Positions 1 through 13,069 of a DNA stretch of 64,000 nucleotides are shown one piece after another. Source of the DNA: Apostichopus japonicus (lineage: Eukaryota > Echinodermata > Holothuroidea > Aspidochirotida > Stichopodidae); contig NC_092579.1 of assembly GCF_037975245.1 (NCBI RefSeq), positions 31,531,166 through 31,595,165 on the forward strand, in the 5' to 3' direction. The position numbers and the translations under genes are program-made. The notes under the pieces are model-generated. The model saw only the letters and a list, made by a program, of their open reading frames with translations, was not told where the DNA came from and did not search any database. Numbering within the stretch: position 1 is the first letter of the stretch; each line of letters begins with the position of its first letter.

Positions 1-289
1 GCTCGCCCCCTCCATCCGCTGAGATCCAGTCTCCGGTTGTGTTCTCCGTTGTTCTACTACTTTTTGTGTTGGCAATGTCGTCTTTTGTTCAGTTCGCTGT
101 TGTTGGTGGGTTTTCTTTAACTCCTGGTTAGGATTACTCGGGTGTCTGGATTTCGCGTTATTGTTCTTCTTTGCTGTTGAATCCGTGTTTTGTTCGGATT
201 TCTGTGCCCTGACCTCGTTAGCTTCTTGAATAGCGTGATCGTCCTGTTCAACCGACCCAGTGACTTATCCCTCAGACTGATATTGTGTT

Positions 290-1089
290 TCGTTTTCATG
301 TGTATCTAGGGTCGAGCCAGTGTCTGTGTTGTCATGGCGATACTCTTCAAACGTTCTTGGCATTTAAAGCATCTGACCTTTGGGCAATTAGCTTCCCGGT
401 GCCCTTGGACATCGCAAACTTAACATTTGTAGTTAGGACAGTTTCTCCTGATGTGATCGCTTTCCAAACACAAATTGCATACTTTAGTTTGACCATTGTG
501 CGTTAAGTTCATATTAATCCCGTTAATTCTAATTGCGTAAGGCAAGCTCTTGTGTTCTTCAGGTAGTTTTAACTGTACATATCGTATTCCGTTCCCGATA
601 TTTGGGAATCTGGGGAAGGTCTTTCCTTTCCATTTGCCTCTTATTTTACACCCATACTCACAAAGTTTTCCTGTTAGATCTTCGCCCTGTATGAATGAAG
701 GTACTCCGAAAACACTAACAGTTAGGAACGTTCTGTTGACACCAGTAGAAACTGATTCCCATTCACGAGGAGTCCACTGTCCAAAATACAGTAAGATCAG
801 CTTGTTCCTTTGCTTTTAATGTGATAATCCAGCATCCTAAAGATTTCACACAACTTGCAATTCCATCTCTACCAACATCATTCATGATAGCATACAAAAT
901 CTCAGTATCTTTATATGAACTGTCGGCAACTCTGATGCTACACTCCTTTAATTTCTCCACTGTCGCAGAATCCATACTAACAATCTTGTAGGCTAACGAA
1001 CGTCGCAGGACGTCGTTGCCGAGATCTCCAGCAGAAAAAGTATTCCAAAATTGGAACAAAATAAAATTTTCTGCTAAATGTTGTCTCAA
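290..1089 (-). pseudogene. Decayed gag-like ORF1 of a retroelement (CCHC zinc knuckles)
   Basis: An open frame of about 108 codons (1089 down to 763) is continued after a one-base frame change near 775 by a second frame running down to about 310. The second part has three CCHC zinc knuckles in a row. The first is CNLCLESDHIRRNC, the second has a TAA just after its first cysteine, and the third starts CFKCQE. Upstream of the knuckles lies a stretch ending in RYVQLKLPEEHKSLPYA, like the nucleic-acid-binding ORF1 or gag proteins of non-LTR retrotransposons. The clade is not recognised and no reverse transcriptase is visible within the window. With a frameshift and an in-knuckle stop, the copy is dead. 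Its partner ORF2, if any, would lie to the left of the window start. Confidence 0.6.
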
Positions 1090-1312
1090 TTAGTGTCTCA
1101 AATAATACAATTTGCAAGATGTAGTGAAAACCACACTCTATTTAACCTCGGAGATCATTAGAGAGTAGAATATATAAGAGCTCCTCAAGGAACAGTGTCA
1201 ACAGGTTGACGGTTGGTTATCCAATAACGGTTGGTTATCCAATTTTTTGACTTCATGAAGTCAGACCAACTTAAAATTGATCTCAAGGATTGGGCTTTTT
1301 GATAGGTCTATT

Positions 1313-1745
1313 TATATGTAGAGATATGCACTAGTTAATTGCAATTTCAGCCCTCCAAACTAGTGTAGGGATATGCACTAGTTAATTGCAATTTCAGCAC
1401 TCCAAACTAGTTATAGGGATATGCAATAGTTTATTTGCAATTTCAGCGCTCCAAAATAGTGTAGGGATATGCACTAGTTAATTGCAATTTCAGCCCTCCA
1501 AACTATTGTAGGGATATGCACTAGTTAATTGCAATTTCAGCACTCCAAACTAGTTATAGGGATATGCAATAGTTTATTTGCAATTTCAGCGCTCCAAACT
1601 AGTGTAGGGATATGCACTAGTTTATTTGCAATTTCAGCCCTCCAAACTAGTGTAGGGATATGCATTAATTTATTTGCAATGTGACCCTTCAAACTGGTGT
1701 AGGGATATGCACTAGTTTATTTGCAATTTCAGCCTTCAAAACTCC
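1313..1745. repeat. Minisatellite, unit about 48 bp
   Basis: About nine tandem units each contain GGGATATGCACTAGTT, then TTGCAATTTCAG and CTCCAAACTAG. Units differ by a few bases and alternate between two variants (AGTTAATTGC and AGTTTATTTGC), which implies higher-order duplication. It lies just upstream of the first visible adducin exon and codes for nothing. Confidence 0.9.
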
Positions 1746-1964
1746 AGGAAGTTGCGGGTAAGGAACCTGAAAAAGTTTGTGGTCAGGACCATTGACAATG
1801 TAGTTTATACACGAAACCTAAGATTTATGTATATATCCCCAAAAATTTGTTATTTTTAATTAACTTTCCCTGCGTCAGTTTATCATCAAAAGCTCTATGA
1901 GGTAATAACATGTTTCATTTGTAACTTTTCTAAGATTTTGACTGATATGATGCTTTTTTTGTAG

Positions 1965-2035
1965 TTTGACGTGAAGTTAGGTGTTGCAGAAAATGTACGT
2001 TTGCAGTGTATGCTGAGGGCAGCTATGGAGACCAG
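1965..2035 (+). CDS. Adducin-like exon A (end of head domain)
   Basis: Starts after TTTTTTTGTAG and encodes VKLGVAENVRLQCMLRAA, weakly matching the adducin head stretch LGVNQAGFTLHSAIYAA. Two donors are possible: GTACAA at 2036, which keeps the frame into exon B and aligns well, and a stronger GTAAGT at 2046, which does not. This is the least certain adducin exon. Confidence 0.45.
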
Positions 2036-5000
2036 GTACAATCAGGTAAGTTTGTTCCTCACTTTTTAAAGATCTTAGGTCCAAGCATGTATTATATTAT
2101 GTGATATGCCTGCTACTACTGTACTAGATCCAATAATTATTTCAGTATGTGACAGAAGACGTTACAAGTATTCATATTTGCTTGCATTTCATTTTTATGT
2201 TGTAGGTGATTTCTGTTGGTAGACAGCATAAGGCTAGATAGGTTGTACATATTCTGCAGTATTTGCCAGTACGCCCTCAGTTTTATCACAAGTTTTTGTA
2301 GTATAAGATGGCCGTGTCCATGTGTATGATAAAGGTAACTGTTGTGTTCATATTGTTGTTGGCGTTGGTACATAATAGTATTCCATGGCATTGGGATTAG
2401 TTGGTCATATGCACACTTAGAGTTGTAATAAATAAGCTGTATTGATTCCCTTTAGCTATCATCTATTGACAAAGCAAATATTTTTTTAGATAGTTATGGA
2501 TTTTGGACAAATTTAAGATTTTATATCTTATTTTTTTTTATCATATGTCGGTTATAGCCATGATTTTTAGAATAGAAGGTTAATTTTTGACATGAGAAGC
2601 ATTGTGGGTTGCATGGAATAAGCATTTAAAAGAGCCTTCTACTCCTTAATATTAAAGAAGCCATTCACTCTTTAATATTTTCTGAGCATTAAAGGAGTGT
2701 TCCAACATTTAAAAGCTAGTTCATGATTTTATCAAGCATTGTTTATTACACATTTGTTTTCCTTTTCCTCCTATTTTTTGATGTAGAGCTTGCTAGTGGG
2801 GAACAAAATACCAGCGCTTAAAGAGAAAAACTGAGTTCTGCCTTCCCTTGCCATACTATATCTCCCCCCCCCCCCCCTTGGATGTCGCAACCAGACTCCT
2901 CTAACCACCCAATCCTTTACATATAAACAATGTCCAATCAATTGCCAGGTAGTGTTTATAGAGTTATAGAACAACAGTGTTTGTTTCAATTATCTAGGAG
3001 ACTTCTCTGCATATGCTGGTCTTCTCTACTGCTTTCAAATGCTAGCTAATGGCTAACTTGATCAATTGTCTTTCTTGATATAGTTTTGCCTTCTTTTGTG
3101 TAATCTAAATAATTAAGTCACTCACTGTTTTATTTAAAGGCAAAAATGAACTAAGGGATTTTTTTTGGATCAACAGATAACTTCTGGAGATGAGTGGAAT
3201 AACCCCAATGTTGGATGCTTCTCGGCCAAAAGATGTTTTTCTCATCAACTTCAAAGCAGTTGCTACATATTGATAGATAGTGTTCAAAGTTAAAAGTCTG
3301 CGAAAGCAATAGTAATAATAAATCCAGACCAGGTACTAAATGCATTTAACATGTGCACACTTCGGCAGCCGCTGCTGTGAGTATCCACCTTTATAATTAC
3401 TTTCATGATTCTTAGAGCAGGTTCCTTTTTTCTTTACTTGGATTTTGATCATTTTCTTTAACATCTTTAGCTTGACTTGTCACATTTCGATTTGTTTTGA
3501 TTAATACCCAGTTGGCTTTATAAATTTGCTGACCACAAAAAAAAAAAAACTACCTTAAAAGCAATGATGTCATAGATTATGGAGGATTTTTAAATGTTCT
3601 TTGAATATTCAATATGTTTGCCTAGCATTACCCTTCCTGCAAGTTGTTGACCAAAGCAAATCTTTAAAAGCAAAGATGTCATAGAATATGGAGGATTTTG
3701 AATTTTTTGCTTTGAATCTTGACAGGTCTCAACTATGAAGTGTGGCCTTTTGTCGATGAGTCAAGAAGCCTTGATTTGTGGTGAGATCTCTACACTATGA
3801 CTTCACGGGGATCGTGGTCGAGGAGGAACAGGAGGATCAAATCATCAAAAACAAGATCCTATTCTTGCATAACCATGGTATCGTCTGCTGTGGTGGGTCC
3901 ATAGAGGAGGCGTACTTCCTATCCCTCAACTGTGTAGCAGCATGCGAGATACAGGTAAAGAATTAGCTGGACTTGGTCCAACGTGGTCGGATTGCTTGTA
4001 AAACTTAGCAGTGTGAGGCCAAATGTTCTCTGGTTATATTACAGTTTGTTCATTCTCCTCCATTTCAGAATATTTTCGAGACCTGTGAAATTTACAGAGT
4101 TTTCCTTTTTTAAGCTGTTTTCTAAAGAGCCGGGAATGGGGTAAGGGGGTTAAGGGATGAAAATGGACAAGATTAGTCAACTCCAAACACAAAGTAAATG
4201 GTATGGATTGAGTTAATCTTTGTTATGACCCTCTCCTCTGAGAAAAGTTATCTGAAATTTTCAAACTGTTTCCAAACAATATAATCAATTTGGAATTGTT
4301 ATTGTCTTGGGAATGATTGTATCTCCTAGCCTACACGGAACTTGATTTTGCCATTAGCGTAGTCTACTTCTGTATCAATATGTAGTCATTACACTCTTCT
4401 AACTCTCTCCACCTCTGAAGATTCTGCTTCTGTACAAACTTTTGTTTGCTTTTCTCCGAGTCAAACTAGGCTCTGAGTAACAGCAGAAAGTCACCTGCAA
4501 TAGCAAAGCCTGCTCCATGAAACGAAAAGAACAGCGGTTGAAGAAGTATGTTTGACTGGAATAATTGCTAGTCTTGATGCGACTTGCCGACTCCAAATCG
4601 GATTTATGGATTTAGATTAAGGCATAGTAGGGAGATGTTTGCTTTCTAACATGTATGGGCACTAATAATGTTGACATTCATCGATAAAATTCCCATAATA
4701 TTCCTTTTGATGTCTGACCCCAAGGGCAAGGTTACCCACCTGGGAGATGTGTTTCATTATTGACCTTGGAATCCAGGGTCTTTTGGCTACTGTAAATCCT
4801 TAGAAAAGCTACCAGTTGAAACTGTGGGAAAAATCTTACTTAGAGATCTTTTATGAAAGTCATAATTGAGTTTTCTATTTGTTTGTCTTGAAGGTTCAGC
4901 AACACACTTTACTAGTGGGTTGGGATTACAAGTGGTGGGGGAAGTGGGGGGTGTTGATGGGCAGGAATGGGAGTACTTGGTCCTCTCTTCTCCCTGCAGC

Positions 5001-8000
5001 ATCAAGAGCTGGTTGTCTGGGTTTTGTCAACCTACAATTTTATCAATCGGTGTGTGTGTGGTTTTTTTTGTCGAGTCTGGGTAACAAATAATGGTCGTTA
5101 CAAAGCGGATTATCTGCTTTCTAATAAAGCCACCCTTACCTTACACAAATATATTCGATAAGTATTCAAAAAGTATTCAAAGATTTCCTCAGTATTCAGA
5201 AAATTTACCATATAACACACAGTACAAAATAAGTATTCCAATACTAATATGAATAACTATAAGCCTTCCTCAGAGCCAAAATATGTAAATGAGTGAAGTA
5301 TTCGAATACCTGTTAGGTATTCAAATAGGTATTCAAATAGGTATTCGAATAGGTATTCGAGTAGATTTGGAATAGCTATTTGAATACTTAGCTCATTTAC
5401 ATATAAGTATTCGCTCATTTAAATAATTTGGCTCTGACAAATACTTATAGTTACTCGAATACTTATTCGCTAGTATTCGAATACTTGTATGCTAATTAGT
5501 TATTTTATGAAGGCTTAACAGGTTTCTGAATACTTACTCAAATACTTATTGAATACTTGTATGCTAATCAGTTCCAAGTAAGGAGAGTTAGGAATTTGGC
5601 CAGCTTGTTGTCCTAGTTATTGATTAAAACTCTCCAAACAAATAATGAGAATAACCAGAATTCTGAAGTCTCCTTTTTTATGCAACAACTATAAAATTAC
5701 AAAACAAAACAAAAATAAAATACAGCTTCTTCAATTTCATGTATCTTTCTTGTAGCATTCATGCACTTGTATGCAAACCGTTTGTTCATCTCTTGTGGCT
5801 GTGGCTCTGTCCACTGGTTTCTGCCACACATACTGTGAATGTACTCTGAACATAAAACAAATAGAAATAATGAATAATGATAGGGCACAAATATACATTG
5901 GCACAATAACCACCCACCAGAAACGGAAAATATGATATATAATATTCAGTGCATAATGGACGTCGCAACGCGAGGGAGAGATGGGTGGCTTTAGACCCCA
6001 CTTTTTTTGCAAGCAAGCATGTTTACACATGTCTTACAACATGTCACAAAGTTTATATATAACCTTACTAGCCCTTCCCCCCTGTAATAATTATTAAAAT
6101 GATAAAAAATTTGGCCATTGCATATAACCACATATGAAAAACAGAAATGTAATCACATTAAACCCTGCATGCCCAACACTCAAATGTTTTGCATTTTTAT
6201 AACGCTATTTCAATGGTAAGTAAAATCTCTGTAGTACGGTAAGAGAAACGTCAGACTTGAACGTGAAGTTTGACTAGGTAAAACTAGGAAACTAATCCAA
6301 GTACTGAATGTCCAAATAATGACCAAACATAGGTATTGCCCCATGCACCCATAAGAATAAGCTTAACTGTAGTAACCTTATAAGTTTAGGCCTAAACAAG
6401 AAATATTCTACACATGTAGCCTTGTCTTATTTTAATTTGATTATTAATTTTATTAACTGCAAATATGCTGTTTATCGTTGCACAAGACAGGATAAAATTA
6501 GAAGTTGATCTTGGTTATTGTGCCACTGTCAGAAAGTTTCATATGATTACACATAGAAATGAAACAGAAAAAAGGTCAACATACCACTTATTTTGATGAT
6601 TTTTCTAGAATACGGCCGCTTTCCTCTCCACTTTATCAAGCAGACTGCATTTTCAGTTGCATTTTCTTTGTCCATCACCGACTCTGTACTAACTTGTTGA
6701 TCTTTCATCCAATAAATAACACATTTTTTAGGCTTGGTCTTCTTCGATGGGTCAACAATATTTTCCATATTCTTGGATAACTGCAGCAAGTTCTGAACAT
6801 CCATTATTGGATATTTAGGCCTAGGCCTATCGCTGTGGGATAAAATTTATTTTCTTCCAAGTTTCAGTCTAATGTTAATAAAGTTCAGTCGGGCTGCAAG
6901 GACTGGAATAAATTTAGTCCGACTCAAAAACTGAAACATTTATTTCTGCGAACTCAAATTCAATCTGCTAATAAAAGTTGAATAAAATTCAAGAGGAATA
7001 AATATCTGTTTAAAAGGGAGTATTAAGCACAGAATACTAAAACAGTAAGTCTATGAATATGATCGATGAGATTTTGGAAAGGCTTCAGTTTTCAATCCTC
7101 CGCGGTATATTCAAATACTGCCGTGCCTGTGCACTTCACCTTGGCCAGAAAGCGTATTATAAATACTAATGTGATGACACTAACATCATGAAAGGAAAGC
7201 TGGGATGCTCCTGAGGGTCTTTGTAAGTTTGATGAGCTCAGCTTGTGCCCGCAGGCGTCCACAGGATTCTGTATCAAATCGTTTGGAGAAGAGGCTTATA
7301 AACACAAACATCCGTTTTCCTGATAGTGTTACAATGCTTCTATTGTACCTCATACATATTGTACATAATGCTTTTGCCTGTTTGCTATCAAGGTGCTTTG
7401 CAGAATCCAGGCATTGGTTATATCCACCATAGAGAAGTTGACATCTTTTTGTTCATTAAAGAGCAAATAATCAAATAGCCAAGTTTGGTCCAGTTTTGTT
7501 GACAGACAAAAAAATTTTGTTGGATAGGAACAAATGAAGTATTATTGCCCAGACAGACAGTTGGCTCAAATATTTGCCTGTTGAAGGAGAAGTGCATTTC
7601 TGTGCTTGTTCTGTAATGGCAGTATTTAGCTCTTTTGTCCCTTGACAGAGAGATGGAAGACAAAATGCTTCAATTGAGAAGGATTCAAAGGTTTCATCAA
7701 AAGGACGAAATTTCAAACCAGATTTAAGCTAAAAACGACTCTTTAGTGGGTCTTGTATTTTTGAAGCATAAATGCCAAACGGATGGTTTCTTCGGCAAAT
7801 CATGTACGATTTTGTCGTCCTCTTATATGAAATTGTTGAGTTTCATTCTTCGGATGGCATATACAAGATGACAAATATAAGAATCTCCTTAGTAGTGTTA
7901 GGACCAGCAGAGCAAAGTCGGCAACGAGAAACGACAAAGGAGGAATAAGAGAGATTAAAAGAGTCGCTCGTAAGACTTGTGTTCAATAATGTAGCAACAA

Positions 8001-11000
8001 ACTGCATTCAAACGCTTTACCGTATGCTAATTATTCGTGACAGATACATGCCGTAGGCCTGGATAATGTCATCCACCTACCGGATGAAGTCAGAGACGAG
8101 GTCGGCGAAGCGACTGCCAAGGACGCAGGTGGGGTCAGTGAGACAGGACACAAACTGAAGGTCGGTAAACTGGAGTTTGAAGCCATGATGAGACATTTGG
8201 ACAATATGGTAAGATTTCAAAATGCAAAACATTAGGGAAACAGTCCCCTTACAGCGAAGTTGCATTTCCAACCCGACCTCAAGCGGGGGAGCTCGGGTTG
8301 GGCTTATCTCGAGCTTCAGCTCTGCTTACACCACTTATCTTAACCCTATCACACGGACCAACGAACATGCGGTTTGCTCGCGGCATTAGCTAGTGTGTCA
8401 GCTATATGCAAGTGATCAACAGATCAACGTTGTTCACAGGCATGCACAGCTATAGCTACATGCGTACATACAGTACTCGCGACATATGATCGTATGAAGT
8501 GTATTCCGTGTCTTAGTTCCCTTTAGCTGCCGGTTCGGATTTTCGTGATTTTTATTCACCGGTTCCTGATTTTTCCGCGTCTGGCTTGCCTTTAATACAT
8601 AACACCAGACGACCGCTAATTTTCATAACCGGCCCCTGGAAATTTCCCAAACGTTACTACATCCAAACCTGAGATTTTCATGTGCCCCGAATCCATAGCT
8701 GTCGCATTAGGCCTAACGCTATGTTGTAACATTGAGAAACCGGCCTCTGAATACGGTCTATATTTTTGTTCAAATTACTGCTGCACAAGTAAATGCAATT
8801 TTTTATTATTAGAAACATCATTGGAGTTGTTTTCAGTTCTTATCATTCCTTTATATCAATCTGGAAACGTTAAACAGTAATCCTACACTAGTTACGTTGT
8901 CACTATTTACTTAGTTTGATTGGCCTAAGCTTAAATTTCTAATTGAGCTTGAATAAAGTTAATAATAGTGACGAACAAGGATGTTAAACACTAAGTTCGG
9001 CATATTTTTTATTTGTTCATAAACGGAATTATATTGAACATAAGTACAAAATAACGTCGGAGTGTAAGAATTAGGTATTAAAATTAACATTTTGGTAAAG
9101 ATTGAAGATGGATGATTTGTTTGAGATACTTTTTGAGATGGAAAGTTTGGGTAACTATTCTTGGCGCTTTTCGGGCCATTAACACATCTAGTAGGTTAGG
9201 CCATTCGCTATTCATAAACACATGGTTACTTGGTACGGACAATCGTCATCTTTTTTATCTTTGGAAATCCTTTTTCTTTTTCTTTTTCCGCGAAACTCCT
9301 GAGGTGGTTTAGTAGGGGCCTATACATACACAAGGATACATACAAGCCTTTGTTACATGCATGAGAAGAGTTGCATTAAGTACAATGTACCAATTTTGAG
9401 GGAAGATAGGCTATTTCATCACTAGGGTTTTGCGGGATCCCGGTAGTCAAGTGAATACCGGCATCCCGATCCCGGCTTTGACTAACCCCGATCACAGTGC
9501 AATGTGTAACTACTACCGGTATTGGGAAAACAACTGGTTATTACATTCGTTTCGGTATCATTCCCGGGAATCCAGGACATAATAAAAAATATCTACGTAT
9601 TACTATTTAAATTAGAGAAAAGAAAACACGTTTATTTCTGGTTTCTGTGTTCTTAGTTTGAATAATATCTTATCAATTTACGCACTGGCCTAGACATATT
9701 AATGAATCAACTTTTCACGTAGTAATTTGGACCTATAGCCTACACCAAATATCGAACGTTAGTGAACTCAGCATGTTACGAGACCTCAAAGTTATTCAGA
9801 AATTTTCGTTATTTATTCTTCCTTCAAACGATGATTGTGAAGGTTCCCATGTACAAAATCTCACCCTTATGCATTTCACCACATTTTGTGATAATAATTA
9901 CTACGATTTAATAATTTTTGATCCAAAACCGACGGGAGCATATCAAATTAAATCCATCTTCGCACGGGACTGTATATTATTATAGCATAGGGTACGGTAC
10001 TGTTACACACTGCTGTTCGGTACTTGAGAGTTGATGCTGTAATGAAATGGATTCGTTTATTAATGCGGGGGGGGGGGGTTCCACGATGTCATTTCTAGTT
10101 ATCTTTCGCTACTTTTTTTATTTTTAAGAACTTTTGTACGAAGATTGATATTGTACGTATTGAAAGTATATTTTCTGGAGTAAAAAACAGCCGATTAACG
10201 ATATAAATAAATCTGTACTATTCTTATATATGTAGTTTATAATCCCGTATTTATGTAGCCCCTAAGTTACATTATTGTTGTCTGAAGTTCCAAACAGGTG
10301 GGGACTTGTTGATAGTTAAAAACTTTTCATTGTGAACTTTTAAACTGAAAGTATTAGTAGTAAGTCGAGTCCTGTCTTTCCCACATGCTTAGTGATTCCC
10401 GTTAAATTACATTGAATTTAGGTAAAAATTCATACAAACTAGGTAGGCATCGGCCGATCCTAATTCTAAGCCTACATCGAAAGTTACGCCGTATACACCT
10501 CGCAAGAAAACCACGATAACCTTGAATGAAAAAACAATATTTTGCACTTGAAGATCTGTCTTCCCCCAAAATGCAATGATAAGGTCTAGACTTAGTACTT
10601 CTTGATACATTGAGTTTCCAATTACTAGTCAAAAACATTTTCTGAAGAAAAAAATCGTAAGATATTTTTCACAAAAATTGATGATTAGATAAGTGCTTCC
10701 TCACAATCAACGAGCCGCCCCGATATTCGCTCCCCTTACGTAAAACTTCTATATATATTACACGTGGAAAAACACGAGTTTTTACACACATAATTCCCAT
10801 TGACATTGGTCACGGAACATAAGTAGGTCATCGACATTCGAACTTGGCAACTTGCCCAAGTTCATCGCACCATGGGAACGACCCAACAGATTGAACATTA
10901 TGTTACATTTTCCCGCCATCTGGACGCCGATTGTAAATTTTGGTGTAATATGCAAATTATGAATGGTACTGCCCTTGGTTAAAACTTAAAACTATTGCGA

Positions 11001-13028
11001 CACATACAAATTTTGGGAAACTGTTGTATAGAAGAAACTTTTGTATCAAATGTAAAGTACTGTATGGTAGGCCTACTATAATTTATAAAAGACGGTTTTC
11101 CTCAGGTGATAAGGAAAAGGGATGTTTCGGTGAACTCGATCTCTTTGTATAGTACTTGGATACTTAAAATGACCATGCTGTATATGCAGCTTCTATTTCT
11201 CTTTAAGTAAGCTCTACTTAGCATTGTTATCCGTTGTGGATCTTTATTGGAATAAATACGAAATGTATTTTTTGACGCCAGTATTTAACGGTAGGCCTAA
11301 GCATTTCTTAAATTGTTGACTGAGCTTCAAAATCGGAGATTTGATCACGGGTGCCAATTTGTATCTACGGATCCCCTTATAACATTCAATGCTAACAGCA
11401 TCCTCCTATTCTTATGAGGCGAATAGCACATAATATCAATAGGATGGTCGGAGGGAGGTACCTTAGATTATGAAATTGTGTTGCGGGCGCTGAGCGAGTG
11501 TATGGAGGGCCCGAATGCCCGACATTTTTTATTTATTCGCATTTTTATCCAGGGTTGCTTATTCAGCAAAAGCTGGTTTCCAATAAGGCCCTGCTTTTTA
11601 CATTCAACGTTATACATAAAAAGTAAAACATAGCAATACAAAAACAATTAAATGTACAGATACAAAACAATTAACGCTGTAAAGTGGAGACAACTACAAA
11701 AAAAAATGGAAATAAAAGAATTATCAAAAATTGGGCTTGCAAATAATAACTGGAAAGTTTTGGAAACCAACACTATGCTAGTTATTTCAACATGCGCGTT
11801 GAAACTTTCGATACCCAAGAGCTAATATAATGTAATAGCTGAACAAAGCCCAGGAAGCAATATAAAAAAAATATTGTAAAAAACAGCAAATAAGATTCAT
11901 AATGCAAAAGTTATTATTGTAATCACTCTTTGGTGAAAGGATTAGTGTGCCTACGACATGAAATTGAAACACAGTAGAAGACTTTCAGTTTATCTCAAAT
12001 AGTTTTCCATCCAGTTCACATGCATCATGGACTCGCAATAACATAAAGAATATAATTTTGCCCTTCAGCTATGTATTTGCCAGGCATAAAGCTGATACAT
12101 CAACCTTTTGTTTAACTGCCTTTATATAAGCAGATACAAGAAAACGGACTGAGAAAGATTGTATTTTAACAGAGTCGGTGTGTTTCACAAGGGCGTAGGA
12201 ACCGGGGGGCTGGGGGCGCCAGCCCCCCCCCCCCCCCCCCACCCTGTGAAAGATATGGAGGGGCGGAAGTATCATTCCGCCCCCTCCCCCCGCTTCGCTT
12301 TTCTGTTATCCTAAATCTGTGTTATTATTTATATATTCCATAGAAACATAGTTACAAGATAGTTGAGGTCTTGACATGTACAGAGATGAGTTTTAAATGC
12401 AAGTCTTCCACTCAACACAGTACATGTTAAGAAGTCAATATCATTTCAGCTATACACTCTATACTGTCTTGATTGCTCATTGAAGTGCATATAATCCCTT
12501 ATGTCCTGTGAAACTGGTTTAATTAAATTAGTTCGCATAAGCGATCTTGTGGTCATTCTTATCTTGCTCATCTTACAAAACCTGCTCAACCATGTGTGGT
12601 ATAGCCAGATAAGCAGCCACTTTGCAACAATTCAAGTGGAAAATTTTGCACCTTCGGTGTAAGGGGACTGTTTCCCTAATGAATTCCAACTCACTTGGCC
12701 TGCAACGTCTGTGCAGTAGACCAACTAGCCTTATTTGCATTTAAAGATCTGGGCAAACATAGCTAGCATTTACTATGCTAATTGCCAACCGATGGCGTCG
12801 CTAGTTAACGTATGAGGTTTTTGATCATATGTGTACCAAGCTAATACGCTTTATTAAGTGAGATAATTCAGTGAGAAGTGAGTTGTAGGAAGTCAGTGTG
12901 GATAAGCAGGTAGCTTCGTTCAGTCAAAGTAAACAGCTGTGACGTATCAGGATGGTTGGATACACCATTCGATTTGATTTGTGTCTTACTTGAAACTCTA
13001 ATTGTTACAGCTTGATACTCTCTTAGAT

Positions 13029-13069
<41 letters not shown>

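Noticed and set aside
1313-1745. CRISPR-like array
   Set aside because: Whole units are repeated without unique spacers, in a eukaryotic genome; it is a minisatellite.
2137-2391. 84-codon minus-strand ORF
   Set aside because: No homology, biased composition, inside an adducin intron with no splice support.
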